12,123 bases of DNA from positions 1 to 12,123 of the forward strand of contig CAAFPB010000070.1 in the NCBI GenBank assembly GCA_900764725.1, given 5' to 3'. The translations under genes and the position numbers were made by a program. Positions 1 to 7,297 of this stretch are shown here, piece after piece (position 1 is the first letter of the stretch; every line of letters begins with the position of its first letter). The DNA is from an uncultured Catenibacterium sp. (GTDB lineage: Bacteria > Bacillota_I > Bacilli_A > Erysipelotrichales > Coprobacillaceae). The notes beneath the pieces were generated by a model. That model ran no database searches, was not told the DNA's origin, and saw nothing but the letters and a program-made list of their open reading frames with translations.

Positions 1-1
1 A

Positions 2-916
2 TTTCAAAATGAATGTAGTATGAGTGAGATTGAAAGAATACAACATATTGTAGATGAAGTAAATGGAGAAGTGATTGTCGGTGTAGGTGGAGGCAAAGTA
101 TTAGATACGACTAAGGCATGTGGTTATTATGCGAAAAAGCCTATTGTCGTCATACCTACTGCAGCAAGTACGGATGCCCCATGTTCTTCTTTATCAGTGA
201 TTTATCATGATGATCATACATTTGATCATTATTTATATTTACCTAAGAGTCCAGATCAAGTGATTGTAGATACACAGGTGATTGCGAATGCCCCTGTAAG
301 ACTACTTAGAGCGGGTATTGGTGATGCATTTAGTACTTATTTTGAAGCAAAGGCCTGTTATGTGAGTCATAGTGAGAATTGTCTTCATAGTCAGGTGACA
401 AGAAGTGCTCTTGCGATATCTAAGGCTTGTTTTGATATTGTCTATTCTTATGGATTACAGGCTGTAGAAGATTGTAAGCAGCATAAAGTCACAGAAGCAT
501 TAGAGAATGTGATAGAAGCCAATATTTATTTAAGTGGTATTGGTTTTGAGTCAGGTGGAGAAGCAGTCGGTCATGGCTTACATAATGCGTTTACTCTTAT
601 TCCTGAAACTAATAGTAAGATGCATGGTGAAAAAGTGGCTTTTTGTACACTTGTACAATTGGTATTAGAGAATACGCCTAAGGATACATTAAAGAGCTAT
701 TATGAGTTCTTAGAAGCAATAGAATTACCTACTACACTTTCTGATTTAGGTATCAAAGAAGTAGATGAAGAAGCATTGATGCATGTATGTTTAGAAGCTA
801 TTAAAGAAGGTTCTACGACAATAAATATGCCTTTTGAAGTGACTTCAAAGAATTTATTAAAGGCTATTATTAAAACAAATCAATATGGACAGAAATGGAA
901 AACCTCTGGAAAATAA
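2..916 (+). CDS. gldA: Glycerol dehydrogenase (NAD+, Zn-dependent), 5'-truncated by window edge
   Basis: Oxidises glycerol to dihydroxyacetone with NAD+ (or reduces it in reverse) in the cytoplasm. The reading frame is open from base 2, and the codons before the first Met at 20 (FQNECS) match the family, so the true start lies upstream. About 304 of the roughly 365 residues usual for GldA are present. Counting from that Met, the NAD-binding GVGGGK is at 21-26 and the family signature PTAASTDAP at 46-54. The three zinc ligands of the Bacillus stearothermophilus enzyme (Asp173, His256, His274) correspond to Asp102, His185 in GHGLHN and His202 in MHGEKVAF. The C-terminus is intact. It is the only plus-strand gene at this end and stops inside a terminator hairpin. 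A related iron-type alcohol dehydrogenase is possible but the motifs favour GldA. The upstream context is not visible. Confidence 0.92.
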   Translation, partial: FQNECSMSEIERIQHIVDEVNGEVIVGVGGGKVLDTTKACGYYAKKPIVVIPTAASTDAPCSSLSVIYHDDHTFDHYLYLPKSPDQVIVDTQVIANAPVRLLRAGIGDAFSTYFEAKACYVSHSENCLHSQVTRSALAISKACFDIVYSYGLQAVEDCKQHKVTEALENVIEANIYLSGIGFESGGEAVGHGLHNAFTLIPETNSKMHGEKVAFCTLVQLVLENTPKDTLKSYYEFLEAIELPTTLSDLGIKEVDEEALMHVCLEAIKEGSTTINMPFEVTSKNLLKAIIKTNQYGQKWKTSGK

Positions 917-930
917 TCCAGAGGCTTTTC
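903..930 (+). terminator. Rho-independent terminator of gldA, overlapping its stop codon; probably bidirectional
   Basis: An 8-bp perfect stem (CCTCTGGA 903-910, TCCAGAGG 917-924) encloses a 6-nt loop that contains the TAA stop, and is followed by CTTTTCT. Read on the minus strand the same stem is followed by TTTTCC, so it can also end the small minus-strand gene that stops at 933. Confidence 0.85.
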
Positions 931-932
931 TA

Positions 933-1079
933 TTAGAAATACAATTTTGCGATAATCGCAACAAGAACGATAATGATAACTACAAGACTATAGGCTACTG
1001 TCATCGCGCCATAGCCTTGCCAATCTTTTTGAAGTTCTTTTGTCTTTTCTTCTGAAATGACACGTTTCTTTTTGCTCAT
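933..1079 (-). CDS. Small single-pass membrane protein, 48 aa, function unknown
   Basis: I do not recognise this protein. It starts with ATG at 1079-1077 and stops with TAA at 935-933. The first ~20 residues are charged and mostly basic (MSKKKRVISEEKTKELQKDW). A Gly-Tyr-Gly link follows, then an uninterrupted hydrophobic segment at about 25-43 rich in Val and Ile (VVIIIVLVAII), ending in KLYF. This fits a small bitopic membrane protein with a positively charged cytoplasmic N-terminus; it has no signal-peptidase site or lipobox. An AAAGGA ribosome site lies 8 nt before the ATG and a TATAAT -10 hexamer about 40 nt upstream. Its neighbours are a terminator on each side, so it is probably monocistronic. 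The combination of RBS, promoter, terminators and amphipathic layout makes it more likely real than a chance frame. Confidence 0.6.
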   Translation of the reverse strand: MSKKKRVISEEKTKELQKDWQGYGAMTVAYSLVVIIIVLVAIIAKLYF

Positions 1080-1117
1080 AATCATCATCCTTTCTTTCAA
1101 ATTTTATATCTGTTTAT

Positions 1118-1123
1118 ATTATA
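1118..1123 (-). promoter_or_regulatory. Candidate -10 (TATAAT) for the 48-aa membrane protein gene
   Basis: A perfect TATAAT on the minus strand lies about 39 bp before the ATG at 1079. It sits in a very AT-rich stretch, which raises the chance of a random match, and no good -35 hexamer is found 16-18 bp upstream. Confidence 0.4.
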
Positions 1124-1180
1124 TAGATTAATTATTAATTAATATATATATCGCATTTTTTTCAAAAAAATAATTAATAT

Positions 1181-1202
1181 AAAAAGCTATCAAACGATAG
1201 CT
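1181..1202 (-). terminator. Terminator of the pepF-to-MBL operon
   Basis: On the minus strand, directly after the TAG stop of the hydrolase gene, an AGCTATC/GATAGCT stem of 7 bp with a GTTT loop is followed by a T run. It separates the five-gene operon from the downstream small membrane-protein gene. Confidence 0.8.
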
Positions 1203-2000
1203 CTAAAATTCCATTACTTCTAAATCATCAGGAACATATATATTTCCTGTATAATATTGTGATCCTTCTGCCTTATAGAGTTCTTTACGATTGTCTACAT
1301 GATCATCTTCTGTATGATAAAGTACAAGATTCTTAATATGAAGTTTTTGCGCAAGTTCACAAGCGTCTTTCACTGTTGAATGATGCTTTTCATAAGGATG
1401 TCTAAAGCCTCTTTCTTCATATAAACAGAAAGCTTCATGTAAGAGTACATCTGCATTTTCTGCATAGACTTTTTCTTCCTTACAATAAGGTTCATCACCA
1501 CAACATGTGAGCTTCTTACCATCATATTCCATCATAAAGCCAAACTGCTTAGCTTTAGTAGAATGGATATCAAAGAAAGTAACTGGATGGCCCATGATTT
1601 CTTTTGTTTCTTGATCCTTCACTTCTACTAAGTGAAGTCTTTTTCCAATGAGTGCACTCTGTTTTGGTACAAGAAGTGTATTCGCCATATCTTTTAAAAT
1701 ATGAATCACTTCATCATGCCCATAAATATAAGCATCACCTTCATATTTACCTGCATTCATAAACTGTGTAATCATACGCATCATCCAGACCATACCTAAT
1801 AAATGGTCAATATGCTTATGTGTTAGAAAGATATGCTTCATATCCTTCCAGTCATAGCCTGCATTTTTTAGCTGAGTCAGGATTTGGTTTCCTCCTCCTG
1901 CATCAACCATGAAGTATTGATTGTTGTCTTCTAATACAAAGCATGTGTTATAAATCTTTGTGACTAAGGCATTCCCTGTGCCTAGCATTGTCAGTTTCAT
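1203..2000 (-). CDS. Metallo-beta-lactamase-fold hydrolase, RNase Z-like
   Basis: Predicted cytoplasmic metal-dependent hydrolase of 265 aa. The di-metal signature HxHxDH is intact as His61-Lys-His63-Ile-Asp65-His66, and later ligand candidates are Asp169 in CGDEP, His188 in LLHEAF and His229 in LYHTEDD. The N-terminal MKLTMLGTGNA and the long C-terminal half resemble ribonuclease Z and related phosphodiesterases. It is shorter than typical tRNase Z (about 305 aa), and I see no clear exosite arm for binding the tRNA elbow, so a tRNA 3'-processing role is not assured; a small phosphodiester or lactone substrate is equally possible. Its ATG overlaps the TGA of the upstream PAP2 gene (ATGA), so it is translationally coupled as the last gene of a five-gene operon. 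A terminator begins one base after its stop. Confidence 0.88.
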   Translation of the reverse strand: MKLTMLGTGNALVTKIYNTCFVLEDNNQYFMVDAGGGNQILTQLKNAGYDWKDMKHIFLTHKHIDHLLGMVWMMRMITQFMNAGKYEGDAYIYGHDEVIHILKDMANTLLVPKQSALIGKRLHLVEVKDQETKEIMGHPVTFFDIHSTKAKQFGFMMEYDGKKLTCCGDEPYCKEEKVYAENADVLLHEAFCLYEERGFRHPYEKHHSTVKDACELAQKLHIKNLVLYHTEDDHVDNRKELYKAEGSQYYTGNIYVPDDLEVMEF

Positions 2001-2569
2001 GTTCTTCCTCCCAATAGTTTAGTCTTAAAGCACATTAAATATGCAATAAGACCAGATACTCCGCCTACCATAATACCACCTAGAATATCTGTTGGGTAGT
2101 GAACCATGAAATAATTACGACTTAATCCCATTAATGCGACAAAGATAAACACAAACCAGCTGTATTTCTTATTACATACTAAGAATATACACATCATAAC
2201 TGCCATAGTCGCTGTCGTATGTCCTGAAGGGAATGAGAATTCTTTATAATGTAAACCTCCTACATACTTCCACCAGTCATAGTATTCATCTACACCGGAT
2301 AAATAAGGACGATGACGTCCTATCGCATTTTTTAAAAAGAGACTTGTAAAGATTGCCCCTATCGCAAGACTAATAAGAATACATATGCCAAGCTTTCTTG
2401 TCTTTTTAAAGTAGATAAGAACTAAAGCCAAGGCAATAAAGAAGATGCCTTTATCACCAAAATAGGATATAAAACGAAAGAATGGTGTCAATGCGCCATT
2501 TGTATCAACTGCGAGATGATGAAGGAAATGAAGGATTGTATAGTCATATAATTGTCCTAATTCTCTCAT
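1997..2569 (-). CDS. PAP2-family membrane phosphatase (undecaprenyl-PP or PG-phosphate type)
   Basis: Integral membrane phosphatase of 190 aa with about five or six hydrophobic segments. All three PAP2 signature motifs are present in order: KX6RP as Lys80 to Arg87-Pro88, PSGH at 114-117, and SRX5HX3D as Ser150-Arg151, His157, Asp161. His117 and His157 are the expected catalytic pair, facing outside. Members of this size dephosphorylate undecaprenyl pyrophosphate (BcrC type), phosphatidylglycerol phosphate or phosphatidate; the sequence alone does not decide which. The gene has 4-nt ATGA overlaps at both ends: its ATG overlaps the stop of the acetyltransferase-like gene, and its own stop overlaps the start of the hydrolase gene. 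The product therefore belongs to a translationally coupled series. No other cell-wall gene is in view. Confidence 0.92.
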   Translation of the reverse strand: MRELGQLYDYTILHFLHHLAVDTNGALTPFFRFISYFGDKGIFFIALALVLIYFKKTRKLGICILISLAIGAIFTSLFLKNAIGRHRPYLSGVDEYYDWWKYVGGLHYKEFSFPSGHTTATMAVMMCIFLVCNKKYSWFVFIFVALMGLSRNYFMVHYPTDILGGIMVGGVSGLIAYLMCFKTKLLGGRT

Positions 2570-3141
2570 CGTCTCTTCAAGTCCTTATCATCAATTGCGC
2601 TAATAACACGACATGGATTGCCTCCTGCAATCACAAATGGTGGAATATCATCCTTTACTACTGATCCTGGTTCAATAATAGATTCTCTATTAATCTTCAC
2701 ACCTGGATAAATCACTGTATTAGAACCAATGCATACTCCTCCATAAATACGTACTGGCAATGTACTTTCTAATCCTTTTGCACGGTCCTGACTACTGGTT
2801 GGCGTAACTGATGTGAGTATTGTGACATTATATCCAATAGTCACATTATCACTAATAGATACTATTCCACTATCATTAATAAGCAGGTTCGCTTTAGAAT
2901 AAAAGTTCTTGCCTAGTGTGATGTTGTAGCCATATGTGCAGGAAAAAGGCTGTTCAATAAAGGCTTCATTCCACTCATTTAATAATTTATCTAGTATTAC
3001 ATTAATATCATCTCTTTTAAGTGGTGAAAGATTGTTTAACTCATGACAGAGACTCTTACAATAAAGACGATCATTGTAGAGTTCTTCAGAGAATGGTTGA
3101 TAGAGTTCACCTGAAATCATATCGCTTTTTGTATCATTCAT
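2566..3141 (-). CDS. Hexapeptide-repeat acetyltransferase-like protein lacking the catalytic His
   Basis: 191 aa, co-linear over its whole length with the maltose/galactoside O-acetyltransferase family. It has the N-terminal Mac domain (MISGELYQPF...DRLYCKSL, about 8-60), then a left-handed beta-helix with YGYNITLG (70-77), ISDNVTIG, and the C-terminal PGSVVKDDIPPFVIAGGNP (158-176). In the family the active-site His lies in a TATHP-type motif; here the aligned segment is LTSVTP, with Thr113 where His is expected. The conserved Trp of the WIG motif is also replaced, in GGVCIG. The flanking spacing is preserved, so this is a substitution rather than a frame error. It may be catalytically dead, act on a different acceptor, or be structural. 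Its start overlaps the upstream gene by 8 nt, with AGGAGG 7 nt before the ATG, embedded in the preceding coding sequence. Confidence 0.85.
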   Translation of the reverse strand: MNDTKSDMISGELYQPFSEELYNDRLYCKSLCHELNNLSPLKRDDINVILDKLLNEWNEAFIEQPFSCTYGYNITLGKNFYSKANLLINDSGIVSISDNVTIGYNVTILTSVTPTSSQDRAKGLESTLPVRIYGGVCIGSNTVIYPGVKINRESIIEPGSVVKDDIPPFVIAGGNPCRVISAIDDKDLKRR

Positions 3142-3736
3142 TTTTCAACCTCCTATAATAATATTGAATCTGTTTGTATAATGCGCCACAGTTATATGTC
3201 GCAAAGACTTGAGGATCAATCACATCTACATGTTTATGTGTCAATGTTTCTATTTCTTCTTTCTTATAACCCATCTGTGGTGCTAATAATACAAGATCAT
3301 AATAGAGACACTTCTTTTCCACAGTATGAACTGCGGCTCCTTCTATGATTAATGGGAGTTTGTTTTTTAATATATAATTCTGCATCTTTTCTTTAAAGAA
3401 TCCTGATGTCATTCCCCCACTGCAACATAATACCACTTTCATTGGTTCGACTTTTTCTTCTATGAGTTTATTGATCATACATTGATAAAGTTCTAACGCA
3501 ATAGGAAATGTCGTTAATGGGAAGTGAAGATAGAAAATTTGTTTATCATCACTGATGATCTTCTCTTCTATCATGCCTATATCATGAAAGTGAATAGAAG
3601 CTGTACGATTTTGATAAGTAATGTGATATTCATTTTCATTAAATATTGTACGAAAACGAGAATCATCCTTTAACTTAAAATACAGATAACGTTTATAGAC
3701 CTCTAGATTTTCTTTTTGATAAAACGTATCAATCAT
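3134..3736 (-). CDS. Orphan protein with C-terminal PTS EIIB-like (lactose/cellobiose type) domain
   Basis: 200 aa in two parts. Residues 1 to about 97 form a charged, Tyr- and Phe-rich domain I do not recognise. Residues 99 to about 190 look like an EIIB of the lactose/cellobiose phosphotransferase family. A beta strand leads into the phosphate-binding loop VLCCSGGMTS (102-111), with Cys105 aligned to the phosphorylated Cys of EIIB-Cel. This is followed by LPLIIEGAA, then YDLVLLAPQMGYKKEEIE (146-163) and VDVIDPQVFATYNCG, all in the family order. No EIIA or EIIC is nearby, so it is unlikely to be part of a normal sugar permease here. A phosphorylation-sensing or regulatory role, or an unrelated reuse of the fold, is inferred. 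The start overlaps the pepF stop by 8 nt and has GAGG 6 nt before the ATG. Fairly sure of the domain, unsure of the role. Confidence 0.75.
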   Translation of the reverse strand: MIDTFYQKENLEVYKRYLYFKLKDDSRFRTIFNENEYHITYQNRTASIHFHDIGMIEEKIISDDKQIFYLHFPLTTFPIALELYQCMINKLIEEKVEPMKVVLCCSGGMTSGFFKEKMQNYILKNKLPLIIEGAAVHTVEKKCLYYDLVLLAPQMGYKKEEIETLTHKHVDVIDPQVFATYNCGALYKQIQYYYRRLKNE

Positions 3737-5471
3737 ATTGTTCCTCTAAAAGAGTTTTAAATGTATTAATATCTTCTTTGATAAGATCAATAGAACTCTG
3801 CCAAAATGATTCTGTTGTAAGGTCTATATCTAAAGTTTTCGCAACATCTTCTAAATCCATTTTACCTGTCACTGATAGGAATGTTTCATAGTCTTCTGGG
3901 AAGTGTTCAGGATCTTGTTGATAACGCACATAAAGTCCTTTCGCAAGCAATAAACCAAAGGCATATGGGTAGTTATAGAAAGAATAGTCTGAATTATAAT
4001 AATGAGGTTTCCATGTCCACATATATGGATGGAGATAGTTATGATCTAAGCCATCACCATAAGCTTCTATCTGTGCTTCAAGCATAATTTTCTTTGTTTC
4101 TTCTGCACTCACTGGTCCTTGTTTTCTTGCTTCAAAGAAGTGGCTTTCAAATAAGAAACGAGAATAAATATCACAAATAACCTGTGTCGCATTACTTAAT
4201 GCACTCTCTAATATCACAATCTTTTGCGTTGGTGAGGCAGTCTTTAATGCTGCTTTTCCTACTATTGTTTCACAGAAGTTAGATGCTGTTTCCCCAATAG
4301 GCATTGGATAGTGGGTATTCAATATTGTCTGATCTCCTAAACATCTTCCATGGAAGCCATGACCAAATTCATGGGCAACAGTAATAATATCAGAGAAATG
4401 ATTTCCATAGTTGAATAAGAAACGGCTTTGTTTCAAACCTCTGATATTTTCACAGAAAGCGCCTCCTACTTTATGTTCTCTTGGATAGACATCAGCCCAC
4501 TGATTCTCTATTGCATAAGTCGCAAAATCACCTAGATGTTTAGAGAAAATATAGAATTGATCCACTACAAATTGAGACCCTTTTTCAAATGGATAATCTT
4601 CATTATCTAATACAACAGGGGCATAAAGCTCATACCATGGTAATCCGTTACGGTATCCTAAATAGTCCGCTTTGATTTTAAAGTATTCTCTTATTTCTGG
4701 CATATTCTTCTTCATGACAGAAAGTAATGTATTAAGTGTTTCCATCTTTAATCGAGATTTGATACATGATTCTTCTAATGGTGATTCATAACCTCTTAAT
4801 TTGCTGGTATAGAGTACTTCTCCCTTAATACCACTTAAACATGTCGCAATTGTTTCTTCATAAGGTTTATAGGCATCCAGTTCTGCATAATAGGCTTTCA
4901 TTCTTGTCTGCTTATCAGGACTATAAGCCATGTTGAGTACTTCAGTTAAAGGATAATCATATCCATCTATTGTGACTTTAATAGAAGATACAACTGCATC
5001 CTTATGTTTCATCCAGGCATAAGAACCTGTATTTTTCATATGCGCTAAGATTGATTCCTGTTTTTCATCTAATCTGTATTTTTGATTATGTTGAATCTCT
5101 TTAAGGATATACTCATGTTCCTTAATAAAAGGATCTTCACATTCCTCTATATTAAATTCTGCAATATAGGCATTATTCTTAATATCCTCCCCTATCATTG
5201 AAGCAGTTATATTATTTAATTGATCAAGATAACGTGCTGCTTCTGTGTTATCTGTATGTGCAGATAAAGAAAGCTGTATAAAAAAATGCAGCCTTTCTAC
5301 TCTCTTTTCAATTTCTATTTTTGTCTCTATTATTTTGTGTAATGAAGCTTCTGTTTTCTCACTTCTGTAAGCAGGATAGTTCTTATTTAAGTCCTTAAGT
5401 GTGTTTAAATCTTCTTGAAATTTTTTGTCTTGAAACGACGTATATAGGGCATCAAGATTCCATTCGTTCAT
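3729..5471 (-). CDS. pepF: Oligoendopeptidase F, M3 family zinc metallopeptidase
   Basis: Cytoplasmic zinc endopeptidase of 580 aa (the family is usually about 600), which cleaves internal bonds of imported oligopeptides. The thimet signature HEFGHGFH begins at His367. His367 and His371 are zinc ligands, Glu368 is the catalytic base, and Glu394 in IGETASNFCE is the third ligand at the spacing expected for M3. The C-terminal region contains HPYMWTWKPHYYNSDYSFYNYPYAFG, typical of the PepF substrate-binding part; the Tyr and His residues there stabilise the transition state in this family. No signal peptide is seen. The ATG at 5471-5469 is preceded by AGGAG and a promoter. It is the first gene of a five-gene overlapping operon and is divergent from an Xaa-Pro aminopeptidase gene, which supports a peptide-utilisation role. 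Confidence 0.95.
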   Translation of the reverse strand: MNEWNLDALYTSFQDKKFQEDLNTLKDLNKNYPAYRSEKTEASLHKIIETKIEIEKRVERLHFFIQLSLSAHTDNTEAARYLDQLNNITASMIGEDIKNNAYIAEFNIEECEDPFIKEHEYILKEIQHNQKYRLDEKQESILAHMKNTGSYAWMKHKDAVVSSIKVTIDGYDYPLTEVLNMAYSPDKQTRMKAYYAELDAYKPYEETIATCLSGIKGEVLYTSKLRGYESPLEESCIKSRLKMETLNTLLSVMKKNMPEIREYFKIKADYLGYRNGLPWYELYAPVVLDNEDYPFEKGSQFVVDQFYIFSKHLGDFATYAIENQWADVYPREHKVGGAFCENIRGLKQSRFLFNYGNHFSDIITVAHEFGHGFHGRCLGDQTILNTHYPMPIGETASNFCETIVGKAALKTASPTQKIVILESALSNATQVICDIYSRFLFESHFFEARKQGPVSAEETKKIMLEAQIEAYGDGLDHNYLHPYMWTWKPHYYNSDYSFYNYPYAFGLLLAKGLYVRYQQDPEHFPEDYETFLSVTGKMDLEDVAKTLDIDLTTESFWQSSIDLIKEDINTFKTLLEEQYD

Positions 5472-5492
5472 TTTTAATCATCTCCTAATTGT

Positions 5493-5522
5493 ATTATACC
5501 TTATCTCTCACATTTGTGTTAA
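5493..5522 (-). promoter_or_regulatory. Promoter of the pepF operon
   Basis: On the minus strand, TTAACA (5522-5517) and a perfect TATAAT (5498-5493) are separated by 18 bp, about 22 bp before the pepF ATG at 5471. An AGGAG ribosome site lies between them and the start. It fits a SigA promoter with a very short leader. It occupies the 73-bp intergenic region shared with the plus-strand aminopeptidase gene, for which I could not identify a convincing promoter. Confidence 0.6.
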
Positions 5523-5531
5523 ACTTATCTT

Positions 5532-5537
5532 GGGTGA
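5532..5537 (+). promoter_or_regulatory. Ribosome binding site that sets the Xaa-Pro aminopeptidase start
   Basis: GGGTGA matches the anti-Shine-Dalgarno core (GGTGA) and sits 7 nt before the ATG at 5545. This favours ATG 5545 over an in-frame TTG at 5530, which the site would overlap. Confidence 0.55.
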
Positions 5538-5544
5538 TAAAAAA

Positions 5545-7296
5545 ATGATAAAAGAATTACAGAAAAGATTAAAAGAACAAAATATCAAGTTCTATTATGT
5601 GCCTACTGATGATGATCATCAAAGTGAAATTGTAGGCGAACATGACCAGTTTAGAAAGTATCTAAGTGGCTTCACTGGTTCTGCAGGTGTCCTAGTTGTA
5701 GGACAGGAAGAAGCATGGTTATGGACTGATGGACGTTATTTCATTCAGGCAGAAAAAGAACTCTATTCTGGTATTAAGCTCATGAAGATGGGTAATGCAG
5801 ATGTTCCTAGTGTAAAGGATTTCCTCATTGATCATCTTGATGATGGTGATGTACTTGGCTTCAATGGTAAAGTGACAACTGCTTCATTTATCATTGATTT
5901 GGATGAAGGAAGAGAAACTGATTTTGAATTAAAAGACATCGATATGACTGATATATGGACTGATCGTCCAGAACGTTCTCATGAACCTGCTTATATCTAT
6001 GATGTGAAGTATCATGGACAAAGCACAGCACAGAAGCTTGAATGGATTCGTGGTTATATGGAAGAAAATGAATGTAATGCGCACATCATTACATCATTAG
6101 ATGATATTGCATGGACATTCAATATTAGAGGTAAGGATATTCCTCATTCTCCAATGGCTATGGCATTTAGTATTATTACTTTAGATAATGCTTATTTATA
6201 TCTTCAGGATGGTACTTATGATGAAGCTATGATTGAAGCTTATAAGAATGATGGTATTGAAATTCGTTCTTATGATGATATCTATCTAGATACAAAGAGA
6301 TTAAGCGGTCAGGTACTTGTAGACTTAAGTGCGATCAACTATGCCATCTATTCATTTATTGACTGCGAAATCATGGAAGGATCTAACCCATCTCAATACT
6401 TCAAGAGTATTAAGTCAGATGTAGAAATTGAAAATACAAAGCATGCACATTTAAAAGATGGTGTGGCTATGACTAAGTTCATGTATTGGTTAAAGACTTC
6501 TATGCCAGATGATGCGACTGAATGTTCTATTACTGATAAGTTATTAGGATTCAGACAGGCTCAGGAATTATTTACTGATATTTCATTTAATACTATTACT
6601 GCTTATAAAGAAAATGCCGCATTAATGCATTATCATCCATCTATTGAACATGATGTTCATGTTAAAAAAGAAGGTATGCTTCTTATTGACTCAGGTGGAC
6701 AGTATCTAGATGGTACAACTGATATTACACGTACATTCATCTTAGGTGAAATTAGTGAAACTGAAAGAAAGTATTTCACATATGTATTAAAAGCTATGTT
6801 GAAGATGCAGGAAGCTGTTTTCTTATATGGTGCAAATGGTATCTGGATTGATGGTCTTGTAAGACATGAATTATGGAAGCAGCATATTGATTTCCAGTGT
6901 GGTACAGGTCATGGTGTGGGTCATTTCTTAAATGTCCATGAAGGACCAAATGATATTAGACCACGTTTACGTGATCCACGTAAACCTTCCGCAATTCAGG
7001 AAGCAGGTATGATTACAACTGATGAACCTGGTGTTTATATTGAAGGTCAGTTTGGTATTCGTTTAGAAAACGAATTATTATGTGTTGAAGATATTAAGAA
7101 TGAATATGGTCAGTGGATGAAATTTGAACCAATTACTATATGTCCAATTGACTTAGATGGTCTTGATGTTTCTTTATTAACAAGCGATGAAAGAGATGCA
7201 TTGAATAAGTACCATGAATTCGTTAGAGAATCATTAAAACCATACTTAACTGATGAAGAAAATGAATGGTTAAAGACTTATACAAGAGGTATTTAA
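5545..7296 (+). CDS. Xaa-Pro aminopeptidase (M24B, XPNPEP1/long aminopeptidase P type)
   Basis: Cytoplasmic metalloaminopeptidase that removes the residue preceding proline at peptide N-termini. With ATG 5545 it has 583 aa and the three-domain long form: two creatinase-like N-terminal domains (about 1-130 and 150-300), then the pita-bread catalytic domain (about 305-525) and a C-terminal extension. All five metal ligands of the M24 family can be placed: Asp382 (LLIDSGGQY), Asp393 (GTTDITRTF), His456 (GTGHGVGHFLNVHEGP), Glu494 (TTDEPGVYIEG) and Glu508 (IRLENELL); the 14-residue gap between the two Glu matches human XPNPEP1. His465 in NVHEGP is the usual accessory His. It is divergent from pepF and one base upstream of the aldo/keto reductase gene, so the two are surely cotranscribed. 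Confidence 0.94.
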   Translation: MIKELQKRLKEQNIKFYYVPTDDDHQSEIVGEHDQFRKYLSGFTGSAGVLVVGQEEAWLWTDGRYFIQAEKELYSGIKLMKMGNADVPSVKDFLIDHLDDGDVLGFNGKVTTASFIIDLDEGRETDFELKDIDMTDIWTDRPERSHEPAYIYDVKYHGQSTAQKLEWIRGYMEENECNAHIITSLDDIAWTFNIRGKDIPHSPMAMAFSIITLDNAYLYLQDGTYDEAMIEAYKNDGIEIRSYDDIYLDTKRLSGQVLVDLSAINYAIYSFIDCEIMEGSNPSQYFKSIKSDVEIENTKHAHLKDGVAMTKFMYWLKTSMPDDATECSITDKLLGFRQAQELFTDISFNTITAYKENAALMHYHPSIEHDVHVKKEGMLLIDSGGQYLDGTTDITRTFILGEISETERKYFTYVLKAMLKMQEAVFLYGANGIWIDGLVRHELWKQHIDFQCGTGHGVGHFLNVHEGPNDIRPRLRDPRKPSAIQEAGMITTDEPGVYIEGQFGIRLENELLCVEDIKNEYGQWMKFEPITICPIDLDGLDVSLLTSDERDALNKYHEFVRESLKPYLTDEENEWLKTYTRGI

Positions 7297-7297
7297 G

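Noticed and set aside
1130..1180. Very AT-rich stretch with TTAATTAAT and TATATATA runs, considered as an origin or phage attachment region
   Set aside because: It is only about 50 bp between two ordinary terminator/promoter elements, without direct repeats, iterons or an integrase nearby.
2482..2664. Plus-strand 60-codon frame over the PAP2/acetyltransferase junction, and similar frames at 3881-4087, 9183-9365 (minus) and 9848-10033
   Set aside because: All are antisense or out-of-frame shadows of confident genes, without protein motifs of their own.
5530..5544. TTG at 5530 as start of the Xaa-Pro aminopeptidase
   Set aside because: The ribosome site GGGTGA lies downstream of it and is correctly spaced for ATG 5545; the family N-terminus begins at MIKEL.
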